From: Desulfarculus sp. | GTDB taxonomy: Bacteria; Desulfobacterota; Desulfarculia; Desulfarculales; Desulfarculaceae | DNA length: 50,010 nt | Assembly: GCA_003605055.1 (NCBI GenBank) | Contig: QZKP01000013.1 | Span: forward strand, 1-50,010 | Direction of reading: 5' to 3' | In this document: positions 22,691 to 31,700 of the stretch, in pieces | How positions within the stretch are numbered: the first letter of the stretch is position 1 | Layout of the letters: each line of letters opens with the position of its first letter | Translations under genes and position numbers: made by a program | Notes under the pieces: model-generated | What the model was told of the DNA's origin: nothing | Database searches by the model: none | Seen by the model: the letters and a program-made list of their open reading frames with translations, nothing else

Positions 22691-23926
22691 ATGTCCGACG
22701 CACCGCCGCCCATCGCCGCCACCAAGCTGATGAAGAAGCTCATGGCCGAGCACTTCCTGGGCCTGGACCGGGCGGCGCGCGAGGGCAGCCCCAAGGTGGC
22801 CTGGTGCACCAGCGTGGGCCCGGCCGAGCTGCTGCACGCCCTGGGTTTTCTGGTCTATTACCCGGAGAACCACGGGGCCCTGCTGGGCGCCACCCGCATG
22901 GCCAGCGAGACCATCCCCGTGGCCAACGCCGCCGGCTACAGCCCGGACATCTGCTCCTACCTCACCGCGGACGTGGGGGCCTTCTTAAAGGGCGTCACGC
23001 CGCTGACCAAGGCCTACGGCATCAAGGGCGTGCCCCGGCCGGACGTGCTGGTGTTCAACACCAACCAGTGCCGGGACGTGCAGGACTGGTTCCAGTGGTA
23101 CGGCCGCCACTTCGGGGCGCCGGTGATCGGGGTGCGCACCCAGCGGGGGGTGGGCCCGGTGCTGGATTCCATGGTGGCCGACGTCTCCCGCCAGATACAG
23201 TACCTGGTGCCCGCCCTGGAGCAGATCAGCGGTAATAAGTTCGACATAGACCGCCTGCGCGAGACGGTGGGGCTGAGCAAGCAGTGTACGGTCATGTGGC
23301 GCCGGGTGCTGGAGTACGGGGCCAAGCACCCGGCCCAGCTCAGCTTTTTTGACCACACCATCCACATGGCCCCGGCCGTGGTGCTGCGCGGTCTGCCCGA
23401 GGCGGTGACCTACTACGACACCCTCCTGGCCGAGCTGGTGGAGCGGGATAAAGAGGGCCTGGCCGCGGTGCCCGGCGAGCGCTTCCGGCTGTATTGGGAC
23501 GGCATGCCGGTCTGGGGCCGGCTGCGCATGCTGGGGGACCTGATGGCCTCCCTGCACACGGCCATTGTGGCCTCCACCTACTGCAACTCCTGGATATTCG
23601 ACGCCTTTGACCCGGCGGACCCCTTCATTTCCATGGCCCGGGCCTATCTGGATCTGTTCATCGTGCGCGACGAGGCCTTCAAGGAGCGCTACATCCTGGA
23701 CCACGTGGCGCTCTACGGCTGCCACGGGGTGGTCTTCCACGACGCCAAGACCTGCCCCAACAACTCCAACAACCGCTACGCCATGCCCCAGCGCCTGCAG
23801 GATCTGCACGGCGTGCCCACCCTGGTCATCAACGGCGACCTGAACGACCTGCGCTGCTTCAGCGACGAGCAGGCCCGCACCAACCTGGAGGCCTTCGTGG
23901 AGCAGATAGAGGAACTGGCCGCCTGA
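22691..23926 (+). CDS. 2-hydroxyacyl-CoA dehydratase / benzoyl-CoA reductase-type subunit
   Basis: This 411-residue protein is of the HgdB/BcrB-BcrC family. Visible Cys in conserved surroundings are C39 (VAWCTSVGPAELLHALG), C88 (PDICSY) and C127 (NTNQCRD), probable ligands of a [4Fe-4S] cluster; C298, C344 and C355 (HDAKTC) lie in the second half. Only one such subunit is encoded, unlike the two of classical dehydratases or class I benzoyl-CoA reductases, which leaves open a homodimer or a double-cubane-type reductase. The ATG at 22691 follows CGGAGG. The activase gene overlaps its stop. The substrate is probably an acyl-CoA, given the adjacent ligase and thiolase. Confidence 0.88.
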   Translation: MSDAPPPIAATKLMKKLMAEHFLGLDRAAREGSPKVAWCTSVGPAELLHALGFLVYYPENHGALLGATRMASETIPVANAAGYSPDICSYLTADVGAFLKGVTPLTKAYGIKGVPRPDVLVFNTNQCRDVQDWFQWYGRHFGAPVIGVRTQRGVGPVLDSMVADVSRQIQYLVPALEQISGNKFDIDRLRETVGLSKQCTVMWRRVLEYGAKHPAQLSFFDHTIHMAPAVVLRGLPEAVTYYDTLLAELVERDKEGLAAVPGERFRLYWDGMPVWGRLRMLGDLMASLHTAIVASTYCNSWIFDAFDPADPFISMARAYLDLFIVRDEAFKERYILDHVALYGCHGVVFHDAKTCPNNSNNRYAMPQRLQDLHGVPTLVINGDLNDLRCFSDEQARTNLEAFVEQIEELAA

Positions 23927-24708
23927 TGGTGACCGGCGGGGTGGACATCGGGGCCAGCGCCACCAAGGCGGCCCTGCTGAACGGCAAGGGCGCCCTGCTG
24001 GGCTCGGCGGTGCTGCGCTCGGGCGTGGACTTCGCCGCCAGCGCCAACAAGGCTCTGCAGGCGGCCCTGGGGGAGGCGGAGCTTACGGCCGGGGAGGTGG
24101 GGCCCATCTTCGCCTGCGGCTACGGCCGGGGCAACGCGGCCTTTGCCGCCGCCACCCGCACCGAGATCGCCTGTCACGCGGCCGGGGCCTACCACTACTT
24201 CCCCCGGGCCCTGACCGTGGTGGACATCGGCGGCCAGGACAACAAGATCATCAAGGTGGCCGCGGGCGGCGCGCGCACCTCCTTCAAGATGAACCGCAAG
24301 TGCGCGGCCGGCACCGGGGCCTTTCTGGAGGAGATGGCGCTCCGGCTGGACCTGCCCCTGGAGTCGTTGAACGACCTGGCCGCCGGGGCCACCGAGGAGG
24401 CCTCCCTGGGGGCCTACTGCACGGTGTTCACCGCCACCGAGGTCCTGGCCAAGATAAGGGCCGGGGTGGCGGTGGCGGCGCTGGTCAAGGGGCTGTTCCG
24501 CTCGGTGGTGAAAAGGGTCCTGGAGATGGACACCCTGGAGGGCACGGTGGTGATGACCGGGGGGGTGGTGGCCCACAACCCCCACCTGGCGGTCATGCTG
24601 GCCCAGGAGGCGGGACGGGAGGTGAAGCTGCCGCCCCGCCCCCAGCTCACCGGGGCCATCGGCGCGGCCCTGCTGGCCCGCAGGAGCCTGGAGCAAGACG
24701 CGGCCTGA
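23926..24708 (+). CDS. BadF/HgdC-type ATP-dependent activase
   Basis: This 260-residue ASKHA-fold ATPase donates a low-potential electron, at the cost of ATP, to the partner dehydratase/reductase. Motifs are GGVDIGASATKAAL (4-17), VVDIGGQDNKII (98-109), the cluster Cys C126 in NRKCAAGTG and C165 in AYCTVFT, and the phosphate-binding MTGGVVAHN. A homodimer would hold one [4Fe-4S] cluster between subunits. The ATG overlaps the dehydratase stop (TGATG), so the pair is translated together at a fixed ratio. Confidence 0.93.
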   Translation: MVTGGVDIGASATKAALLNGKGALLGSAVLRSGVDFAASANKALQAALGEAELTAGEVGPIFACGYGRGNAAFAAATRTEIACHAAGAYHYFPRALTVVDIGGQDNKIIKVAAGGARTSFKMNRKCAAGTGAFLEEMALRLDLPLESLNDLAAGATEEASLGAYCTVFTATEVLAKIRAGVAVAALVKGLFRSVVKRVLEMDTLEGTVVMTGGVVAHNPHLAVMLAQEAGREVKLPPRPQLTGAIGAALLARRSLEQDAA

Positions 24709-24752
24709 GGGGGCCGCCCATTGGCATTGGCAAGGGAGGGAGATAGGCGACC

Positions 24753-26336
24753 ATGAACCGCTGGCTTACCGTGGGAGACATCCTGAGGGTCAACGCCCAA
24801 CTGTTCCCGGACAAGGAGGGCGCGGCCGACCTGCAGCGCTCGCTGAGCTTCAAACAGTGGAACGAGCGCTGCTGCCGCCTGGCCAACGCCCTGGCCGAGA
24901 TGGGCCTGGGCAAGGGCGACCGCGTGGCCATGCTGGGCTACAACTGCCTGGAGTGGCTGGAGTTCTACGGGGCCTGCGCCAAGGGCGGCTTCATCGCGGT
25001 GCCCATCATGTTCCGCCTGACGCCCAAGGAGTATACCTACATCGTGGCCGACGCCGAGGTCAGCGCCTTCATCGTGGAAAAGCCCTTTGCCGCTGACGTG
25101 GCCCAGCACAAGGGCGAGTTCAAGAGCGTGGGCGCGGACCGCTACATCTACTTCGGCGAAGGGACCGCGCCCGAGGGATTCAAGCACCTGGAAGACATCA
25201 TGGCCGCCGCCTCGCCGGCCGAGCCGGTCACCCCGGTGATCGACGAGGACGTGTGGATCATCATGTACACCAGCGGCACCACCGGCCGGCCCAAGGGCGT
25301 GGTGCGCACCCACGAGTCGTTGGCCGGCATGTACTGGACCAACATCGCCTCCATGGGCTATGACCGCGACGACCGCGGGCTCCTGGTCATGCCCATGTGC
25401 CACATCAACAGCGTGTTCTACTCCTTTGTCTTCACCTGCCTGGGGGCCACCTGCGTGGTGTACAACTCGATGTCCTTTGACCCCGAGCACATGATCAAGA
25501 CCCTGGCCGAGTTCAACGTAACCTTCACCTCCCTGGTGCCCACCCACTACATCATGATGCTGGCCCTGGCCGAGAAGGTTAAGACCAGCTACAACGTGGA
25601 CTGCGTGAAGAAGCTACTCATCTCCTCGGCCCCGGCCCGCCGCGATCTGAAGCTGGCCATCATGGACTACTTCAAGAACTCCCAGCTCTACGAGGCCTAC
25701 GGCTCCACCGAGGCCGGCCTGGTGACGCTGCTGCTGCCCCACGAGCAGTTCGACAAACTGGGCTCCATCGGCCGCGAGATTCCCGGCACGGACGTCATCA
25801 AGCTCCTGGACGAGGACAAGAAAGAGGTGGCGGTGGGCGAGGTGGGCGAGCTGTATTCGCGCGGGCCGGCCCTGTTCAGCCGCTACTGGAAGATGCCCGC
25901 GGAGACCGAGGCCGCCTTCGCGGGCGGCCACTTCAGCGCCGGGGACATGGCCTACAAGGACGCGGAGGGCTACTACTACCTGGTGGACCGCAAGAAGAAC
26001 ATGATCATCACCGGCGGGGAGAACGTCTACCCCAGCGAGGTGGAGGACTGCATAGGTGGCCACCAGGCCATCAAGGACGTGGCCGTGATCGGCGTGCCGG
26101 ACGAGAAGTGGGGCGAGAGCGTGACCGCGGTGATCATCCTGCACGCCGGATATGAGCCCAGCGAGGCCCTGGCCGAGGAGGTAAAGCAGTTCACCAAGGG
26201 CAAGATCGCCGGCTTCAAGCGGCCCAAGAACGTGTACTTCGTGGCCGAGAACGAGATGCCCCGCACCGGCACCGGCAAGATCCTGCACCGGGTGCTCCGG
26301 GAGCGCTACGGCCACTGGTCGGACAACAAGAAGTAA
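24753..26336 (+). CDS. Acyl-CoA synthetase (AMP-forming ligase)
   Basis: This 527-residue member of the AMP-binding superfamily activates a carboxylic acid to its CoA thioester. It has the P-loop motif YTSGTTGRPKG (172-182), a YEAYGSTEAG motif, the hinge region with DRKKNMIITGGENVYPSEVE, and the A10 lysine K509 in PRTGTGKILH. Length and motifs are full. The ATG at 24753 has GGAGGGAGAT upstream. It lies 44 nt after the activase, so it is in the same operon. Substrate class (fatty, aryl or short-chain acid) cannot be read with confidence. Confidence 0.92.
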   Translation: MNRWLTVGDILRVNAQLFPDKEGAADLQRSLSFKQWNERCCRLANALAEMGLGKGDRVAMLGYNCLEWLEFYGACAKGGFIAVPIMFRLTPKEYTYIVADAEVSAFIVEKPFAADVAQHKGEFKSVGADRYIYFGEGTAPEGFKHLEDIMAAASPAEPVTPVIDEDVWIIMYTSGTTGRPKGVVRTHESLAGMYWTNIASMGYDRDDRGLLVMPMCHINSVFYSFVFTCLGATCVVYNSMSFDPEHMIKTLAEFNVTFTSLVPTHYIMMLALAEKVKTSYNVDCVKKLLISSAPARRDLKLAIMDYFKNSQLYEAYGSTEAGLVTLLLPHEQFDKLGSIGREIPGTDVIKLLDEDKKEVAVGEVGELYSRGPALFSRYWKMPAETEAAFAGGHFSAGDMAYKDAEGYYYLVDRKKNMIITGGENVYPSEVEDCIGGHQAIKDVAVIGVPDEKWGESVTAVIILHAGYEPSEALAEEVKQFTKGKIAGFKRPKNVYFVAENEMPRTGTGKILHRVLRERYGHWSDNKK

Positions 26337-26395
26337 AACCCGGAGCTTTTCGGGTTAAGCCAAAACCCCCTGGCCCCTTCTACACGGAGCAGACC

Positions 26396-27589
26396 ATGTT
26401 CAACAAAACCTTCATCCCCTACAAGGGCTACTGGTCCTCGCCCTTCTCCCGCTGGCAGATGTCCTTTCAGAACGAGCACCCCATCAAGCTGGCCGCGGCC
26501 ACGGCCCGGAAGTTTCTGGGGCTGCGGGGCATCAGCCCCCAGGCCTTTGACGGCTGCACCCTGGGCATGACCATCGGCATGCCCTCCTGGTTCTACGCCA
26601 ACCCCTGGTTCTGCGCCCTGCTGGGCAACCCCAAGATCAGCGGCCCCACCGTCAGCCAGGCCTGCGCCACCAGCGCCACCACCATCTACACCGCCGCCGC
26701 CGGCGTGGAGTGCGGGGCCTACCAGTGCAACTTGGTGGCCACCACCGACCGCTGCAGTAACGGCCCCCACACCATCTGGCCCAACCCCCAGGGCCCGGGC
26801 GGCGAGGTGCTCAGCGAAAATTGGCTCATGGACAACTTCAACCACGACCCCTACGGCGGCCAGCCCATGTTCATGACCGCCGAGTTGGTGGGCAAGGACG
26901 CCGGCGGGGTGAGCAAACAGGAGTCCGACGCCCTGGCCGTGCGGCGCTACGAGCAATACCTCATGTCCACGGCCAAGGACCGCGGGTTCCAGAAGGGCTA
27001 CATGATCCCGGTGGAGATACAGCTCAGCAAGAAGAAGACCATCACCGTGGAGGCCGACGAGGGCATCAGCCCCTGCACGGCCGAGGGCCTGGCCGCGCTC
27101 AAGCCCCTGATCCCGGACGGCGCGCTCACCTTCGGGGCCCAGACCCACCCGGCCGACGGCAACGCCGGCCTGATCCTGGCCAGTGCGGACAAGGCCAAGG
27201 AGTTGAGCGCAGACCAGAGCGTGACCATCCAGCTCCTGTCCTACGGCTACGCCCGGGCCGAGAAGGCCCGCATGGCCGCGGCGGTGACGCCCTCGGCCCA
27301 GATGGCTCTCCAGCAGGCGGGCATCGCGGTCAAGGACCTGGCCGCGGTCAAGACCCACAACCCCTTCACCATCAACGACATCGTCATGGGCCGCCTGATG
27401 CAGATACCGCCGGAGATATTCAACAACTACGGCTCCTCCCTGATCTTCGGCCACCCCCAGGGCCCCACCGGCGCCCGCTGCGTGGTGGAGCTGATCGAGG
27501 AGCTGGTCAAGATCGGCGGCGGCTACGGCCTGTTCGCCGGCTGCGCGGCCGGCGACACCGCCGCGGCGTTGGTGGTCAAGGTCTCCTAG
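26396..27589 (+). CDS. Thiolase-family acyltransferase
   Basis: This 397-residue thiolase-fold enzyme has an acylated Cys C90 in SQACATSATT, the active-site His H353 in IFGHPQGPTGAR and the second Cys C383 in FAGCAAGDTAAAL, so a normal thiolase triad is present. The THNPFTINDI motif lies before the His. The N-terminal half is unusual in detail (YKGYWSSPFSRW, MTIGMPSWFYANPWF), unlike common FadA-type thiolases, which suggests an uncommon substrate or a non-classical subfamily. It starts at ATG 26396 in an acyl-CoA operon and is followed by a terminator. It probably cleaves or forms a C-C bond of a beta-ketoacyl-CoA. Confidence 0.85.
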   Translation: MFNKTFIPYKGYWSSPFSRWQMSFQNEHPIKLAAATARKFLGLRGISPQAFDGCTLGMTIGMPSWFYANPWFCALLGNPKISGPTVSQACATSATTIYTAAAGVECGAYQCNLVATTDRCSNGPHTIWPNPQGPGGEVLSENWLMDNFNHDPYGGQPMFMTAELVGKDAGGVSKQESDALAVRRYEQYLMSTAKDRGFQKGYMIPVEIQLSKKKTITVEADEGISPCTAEGLAALKPLIPDGALTFGAQTHPADGNAGLILASADKAKELSADQSVTIQLLSYGYARAEKARMAAAVTPSAQMALQQAGIAVKDLAAVKTHNPFTINDIVMGRLMQIPPEIFNNYGSSLIFGHPQGPTGARCVVELIEELVKIGGGYGLFAGCAAGDTAAALVVKVS

Positions 27590-27610
27590 GCCCAACTCAG
27601 TCCACAAGCG

Positions 27611-27643
27611 CGCCGGCCGGCTACCCGGCCGGCGTCTTTGTTT
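27611..27643 (+). terminator. Intrinsic terminator after the thiolase gene
   Basis: A perfect ten-pair stem, CGCCGGCCGG with CCGGCCGGCG, around a CTAC loop (27611-27634) is followed by TCTTTGTTT. The U-tract is imperfect, so termination may be partial and the next two genes could be partly co-transcribed. Confidence 0.7.
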
Positions 27644-27726
27644 GGCCGGCAATATTCGTTGCCAGGGCCGGCCGCTTGCGGCAAGCTGGGAATGAAGGCC
27701 GCTAAGATTCAACCCGGAGGTGCGCG

Positions 27727-28206
27727 ATGAAGGCCAGCGAGGTTCCCCTGTTGGTGCGGCGGGAGATCGAGGCCGCGGTGCTGGGCCAGGTCTACCAGAC
27801 CCTCAAGGAGCAACTGGGCCCGGACCGTGCCCTGTCCCTGCTGACCCAGGCCGTGGAGTCGGCCGCCCGGCAGGCGGGAGCGGCCTTCGCCGCCGAGGCG
27901 CCCGGCGGTAGGCCCAATCTCAAGCACTTCGCCACCATCTGGCAGCGCCTGACCGCCGCGCCCGGCTCCCTGGAGATCAAGGACTCCCAGGTGCAGGGCG
28001 GCCAGATGACCCTGACCGTGACCCACTGCGGCTATCTGGAGCTGTACCGCAACATGGGCCTGCCCGCGGAGCTGGGCCCGGTGCTCTCCTGCGCCCGGGA
28101 CTTCGCCTTTGCCCAGGGCTACTCCCCGCACCTAAGCCTGGAGCGGCCCATTTCCATCGGCCAGGGCCAGGATAGCTGCTCCTTCCGCTACACCTGGCGG
28201 GACTGA
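27727..28206 (+). CDS. L-2-amino-thiazoline-4-carboxylate hydrolase-family protein
   Basis: This 159-residue protein fits the ATC-hydrolase-like family (PF14196-type): an N-terminal helical half, then a V4R-like sheet with HCGYLELYRNMG, SCARDFAFAQGYSPHL and a terminal GQDSCSFRYTW. Cys at C101, C122 and C151 occupy family positions. Characterised relatives open the thiazoline ring of ATC to give S-carbamoyl- or N-carbamoyl-cysteine, but many anaerobes carry uncharacterised versions beside Fe-S proteins, as here. The ATG at 27727 follows GGAGG. The Fe-S protein gene begins 7 nt after its stop, so the two act as a pair. Confidence 0.75.
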   Translation: MKASEVPLLVRREIEAAVLGQVYQTLKEQLGPDRALSLLTQAVESAARQAGAAFAAEAPGGRPNLKHFATIWQRLTAAPGSLEIKDSQVQGGQMTLTVTHCGYLELYRNMGLPAELGPVLSCARDFAFAQGYSPHLSLERPISIGQGQDSCSFRYTWRD

Positions 28207-28213
28207 GGCGGCC

Positions 28214-28741
28214 ATGCTGCTCCGGGGCTATAAGAAGAGCCTGTTCCGGCCCGAGTGCAACCCCAGCTTCCAGAACCTGCACTGCATCGCGGAGCTGGAC
28301 CAGGACGTGGGCCCGGCCCTGCCGTATCTGAACGCGGTCCTGGGCGGCTCCCAGTACACCCTGGACCCGCCCTCGGTCACCTTCCGGGTGCACGGCCGGC
28401 TCATCACCGTCCATGCCGACCGCATCGCCATCAACGCCCTCAAGGACGCCGAGGAGGCGGACAAGATTCTGGGCTGGCTGCAGCGGGAGATAAACGACGC
28501 CTGGCAGCGGCGGGGCGAGATTGAGCCCAGCTATGAGGCCGCGCCCCAGCCCCAGGTGCTGGAGATTCTGCGGCTCCTGCCCCCAAAGGCCGGCTGCGGC
28601 CAGTGCGGCCAGGCGTCCTGCCTGGCCTTCGCGGCCCTGGCCGCCCAGGGGGCCCTGGGCGCCGGCGACTGCCCGCCCCTGGGCGACGAGGCCCGCGGAA
28701 AGCTGGCCGCCTACCTGGATCGCTTCAATTTGGATTATTAG
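28214..28741 (+). CDS. Fe-S cluster protein with C-terminal 4Cys domain
   Basis: This 175-residue protein has an N-terminal domain of unknown function (CNPSFQNLHCIAELDQ at 15-30; ALPYLNAVLGG; TFRVHGRLITVH) and a C-terminal Fe-S (PF04060-like) motif with C128, C131, C136 and C153 (CGQCGQASC... C). Proteins of this layout are common in Desulfobacterota, where they occur near corrinoid or acyl-CoA genes. The pairing with the ATC-hydrolase-family gene suggests a shared unknown reaction. The DNA changes abruptly to AT-rich immediately after its stop, where a convergent helicase gene ends. Confidence 0.8.
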   Translation: MLLRGYKKSLFRPECNPSFQNLHCIAELDQDVGPALPYLNAVLGGSQYTLDPPSVTFRVHGRLITVHADRIAINALKDAEEADKILGWLQREINDAWQRRGEIEPSYEAAPQPQVLEILRLLPPKAGCGQCGQASCLAFAALAAQGALGAGDCPPLGDEARGKLAAYLDRFNLDY

Positions 28742-28763
28742 TCAAAATATATTTATTATGGAG

Positions 28764-30620
28764 TTATTGTTGCAAAGTTTTTTTCTTGTTGGTTGGGGCC
28801 ATCCAAGCACTGTTTCTTCCAATTGTTTCAAGAAATCGCGACTTCTGCTTGTGCTCTAGAGCGTTTCCATATGAGATGTTGCGGGGCTTTTTAAAAGAAT
28901 GCAAAAGATAAAGCTTTTCCTTGGCACGGGTCATCGAAACATATAATAGGCGGGATTCTTCTTCTATGTCCTCACTCCTCGGGTCAGGTACTATATCATC
29001 TTCCAGTCCAACTATAATTACGACCTGAGCTTCAAGACCCTTGGCTTTTCTCATGGTTAATAATTGAGCTGATGTTGATCCAAAGGGTTGGTCAGTTTGG
29101 ATTATGTTTACAACATTTGAAATATCTTCAATTATTTTGTTTGGATTAACCCAAATTTTAGAGAGGGTTGCCAATAACCTAGCAAATTCACCTTTGTTGT
29201 CGCTCGCATAATTAACATAAGATTCTTCAAAAGCTAAAAGAGCCTCTTGTATCGCTTTAATAGTCTTATTCGGATTATCTAGATTCTTTAAGGCTGAGTA
29301 CAAATCATTTTTTTTGTCAACAGACTCCCAAAGTTGAGCAATATTTGTCTCTTCCGCTATCCTATTATTTATTGTTTCTTCTGAAGATCTCCCGTTTTTT
29401 TTAGCGCCCGGAACATGTGCAATACCTCCAGTTATGAGGTCTTCACAAATTAACCTTGTCATAAAACTATCATCTGTTTTTTGAACCCAATCTATAAATC
29501 TTTTGACCACAGCAATCCGTTTGGGTAGTAAATCTATTGTACAATTATATGGAACCTTTTTTTTGGTTAAGGCCTTCATAAGCAAAGGGAAAAAATCTTT
29601 TTTAGGTGCTAAAATTAATACTGTCTTTTTTTCTTGAATAGCCTTCCGGGCAATAGACGCGACTACTTGCGCCTCATAGATTTCGCTGGATAAATGACAT
29701 AAGCAACTGGGCGCACCATCTTCTTTATGATATTGAAGACTAGGCTTGCCGCTCCATGATAAATAATATTTTTCCAGGACTTTAAACGAATCCTCCATTA
29801 TGCTCTGGTGACACCGCCTACTGTGAGCCAAAGTTGTTACTTCAGCATTTGGAAAGAATTTATTAAACTTAAGGATAAATTTTGGATCACCTCCGCGAAA
29901 GCCATAAATACTCTGTGCATCGTCACCTACAACAAAGAGACCATTGGGATTTTCCTTGCTCAATAGTTCAATCATCTTAAACTGAGCTGCATTAATATCT
30001 TGGTATTCGTCTACTAGGAGATGTATCGTTTGTCTTTGGTATTTTTGAAGAATGTCTGGGAAATGTTCCAAAATATTACAAGCAAAATGAATTTGGTCAT
30101 CAAAGTCTATATAATTGCACTTGGACATAATATCTCGATATTTTTTGCATATTTCACAATATTTTTCCCCTGGTGATTCTTGACAATCACCGCAGGACTT
30201 GCATTTTGAAGCGATAATACTATCAGGCTCGGTATAACCAAGTATTAAAACAGCGTCTCTAAATAATAGCCGTTTTATCTCTTCTTCATTTTGAACTTTC
30301 AATTCTGCCTTGCGTAGCTTAACGTGACGTGGTTTTTCTTTTACTATACTTAAGCCTAGAGAATGCATTGTAGAAATAAAGGGAAGTTGGTCTCCTGGTA
30401 TTTTGAAGTGCCCTGTTGGGTCTATAAGTTCTTCTATCATATGACGACTGGCATCTTTCCCGAATGTCAGGACGGAAATGGTGTCCTTATTAACACCATT
30501 ATCTAATAATTTTTTAATTCGATCTGCTAATAGGTACGTTTTTCCTGCGCCCGGACCAGCAAGGACTAACGTGGGGGAAGAAAAATTAGCAACGATTTCT
30601 TCGTAACTATTAAGAGCCAT
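28764..30620 (-). CDS. UvrD/Rep-like superfamily 1 helicase with Cys-rich insert
   Basis: This 618-residue DNA helicase has Walker A AGPGAGKT (21-28), Walker B LLVDEYQD (201-208), motif III GDDAQSIYGFRG (232-243) and motif VI LLYVSMTRAKEKL near the C-terminus. An insert at 140-158 with five Cys (C140, C143, C146, C155, C158) looks like a metal-binding finger. The gene is strongly AT-rich in a GC-rich region and sits only 20 nt behind selD on the same strand, so it was probably inserted after the selenium genes. The ATG at 30620 follows AAGGGGGGAATT. A repair or phage-defence role is possible; no defence partner gene is adjacent. Confidence 0.9.
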   Translation of the reverse strand: MALNSYEEIVANFSSPTLVLAGPGAGKTYLLADRIKKLLDNGVNKDTISVLTFGKDASRHMIEELIDPTGHFKIPGDQLPFISTMHSLGLSIVKEKPRHVKLRKAELKVQNEEEIKRLLFRDAVLILGYTEPDSIIASKCKSCGDCQESPGEKYCEICKKYRDIMSKCNYIDFDDQIHFACNILEHFPDILQKYQRQTIHLLVDEYQDINAAQFKMIELLSKENPNGLFVVGDDAQSIYGFRGGDPKFILKFNKFFPNAEVTTLAHSRRCHQSIMEDSFKVLEKYYLSWSGKPSLQYHKEDGAPSCLCHLSSEIYEAQVVASIARKAIQEKKTVLILAPKKDFFPLLMKALTKKKVPYNCTIDLLPKRIAVVKRFIDWVQKTDDSFMTRLICEDLITGGIAHVPGAKKNGRSSEETINNRIAEETNIAQLWESVDKKNDLYSALKNLDNPNKTIKAIQEALLAFEESYVNYASDNKGEFARLLATLSKIWVNPNKIIEDISNVVNIIQTDQPFGSTSAQLLTMRKAKGLEAQVVIIVGLEDDIVPDPRSEDIEEESRLLYVSMTRAKEKLYLLHSFKKPRNISYGNALEHKQKSRFLETIGRNSAWMAPTNKKKTLQQ

Positions 30621-30640
30621 AATTCCCCCCTTTATGGCGG

Positions 30641-31684
30641 CTAGAAGCTGACCTGGACCTGGCCGGGGTGCTCGGCCACGCTTCGGCCGATGACCGCGCC
30701 GGCCACGCCGCGCTCGCGCAGCATGGCCAGGGCCGGCTCCACGTCCGCGGGCGCCAGGCCCATGAGCATGCCGCCCGAGGTCTGGGCGTCTGAGAGCAGG
30801 TCCAGCAGAATGGGCTCCGCCGTGCCGCTCAGGATGAGGCTCTTTTCGCAGTAAGCGCGGTTGGCGTGGCTGCCCACCGGCACCAGGCCCATGGCCGCCA
30901 TCTCCCGGGCCTGCTGGAGGATGGGCACCGCCCGGGCCTCGATGACCAGCCCCAGGCCCGAGGCCGCGGCCATCTCCTGGGCGTGGCCCAGCAGCCCGAA
31001 GCCGGTGATGTCCGTGGCCCCGGTCACCCCCAGGGCGGCCATCACCTCTGCGGCCGGGGCGTTGAGGGCGGTCATCATGGCCACGGACTCGGCCACCGCC
31101 TCGGCCGAGGCCAGACCGGCCTTGAGGGCCGTGGCGATCACGCCGGTGCCCAGGGGCTTGGTGAGCACCAGCACCTGGCCGGGCTGGAGCCCCGCGTTGG
31201 TCACCAGCCGCTCCGGATGCACCACGCCGGTCACCGACAGGCCGTACTTCAGCTCCGGGTCCTCCACCGAGTGGCCGCCGGCCAGCACCGCGCCGGCCTG
31301 GTGCACCTTGTCCAGGCCGCCGCGCAGGATGTCGCGGAACACCTCCCGGGGCATGTCCTTGACCGGGAAGCAGCAGATGTTCAGGGCGGTCAGCGGCCGG
31401 CCGCCCATGGCGTACACGTCGCTGAGGGCGTTGGCCGCGGCGATCTGGCCGAAGAGGTAGGGGTCGTTGACGATGGGCGTGAAGAAGTCCACGGTCAGGA
31501 TCAGGGCGATCTCCTCGGTCAGACGATAGACCCCGGCGTCGTCGGCGGTGTTCAGGCCCACCAACAGATCTGGGTGCTGCTCAACCGGCAGACCCTCCAG
31601 GATCCCGGCCAGGTCGCCCGGACCTATCTTGGCCGCTCAACCGGCGGCGCGGGCCTTCTCGGCCAGCTTCACCTTCTCGCTCAC
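30641..31684 (-). CDS. selD: Selenophosphate synthetase SelD, selenocysteine-containing
   Basis: SelD makes selenophosphate from selenide and ATP. The annotated-looking frame from 31564 misses the catalytic N-terminus. Reading through TGA at 31639-31637 gives 347 residues from GTG 31684 (GAGGAG six bases upstream) with the active site AAGUAAKIGPGDL, Sec at 16 and the partner Lys at 19, the same spacing as Cys17/Lys20 of E. coli. After it come the ATP-binding Asp motif TADDAGVYRL, the Gly-rich loop LGTGVI and GATDITGFGLLGH. A hairpin follows the UGA at the right distance. HAD and LysR genes lie upstream on the same strand, so it is part of a selenium cluster. The UGA reading is very well supported. 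Confidence 0.95.
31607..31634 (-). other. SECIS element of selD
   Basis: Eleven nt after the UGA, AGGTC (31625-31621) pairs with GACCT (31615-31611) around a CGGGC loop with Gs. GGCC arms (31634-31631 and 31610-31607) make a lower stem. This is the layout of a bacterial SECIS, with the same 11-nt spacing as E. coli fdhF. Confidence 0.7.
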
Positions 31685-31700
31685 GCTATGCTCCTCGGCT

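Noticed and set aside
26338-26356. AACCCG/CGGGTT hairpin between the ligase and thiolase genes as a terminator
   Set aside because: Only six pairs and no T-run after it; more likely a minor structure within the operon.
28764-30620. The UvrD-like helicase as part of a complete defence system
   Set aside because: No partner nuclease or effector gene is next to it, so only a lone helicase can be supported.
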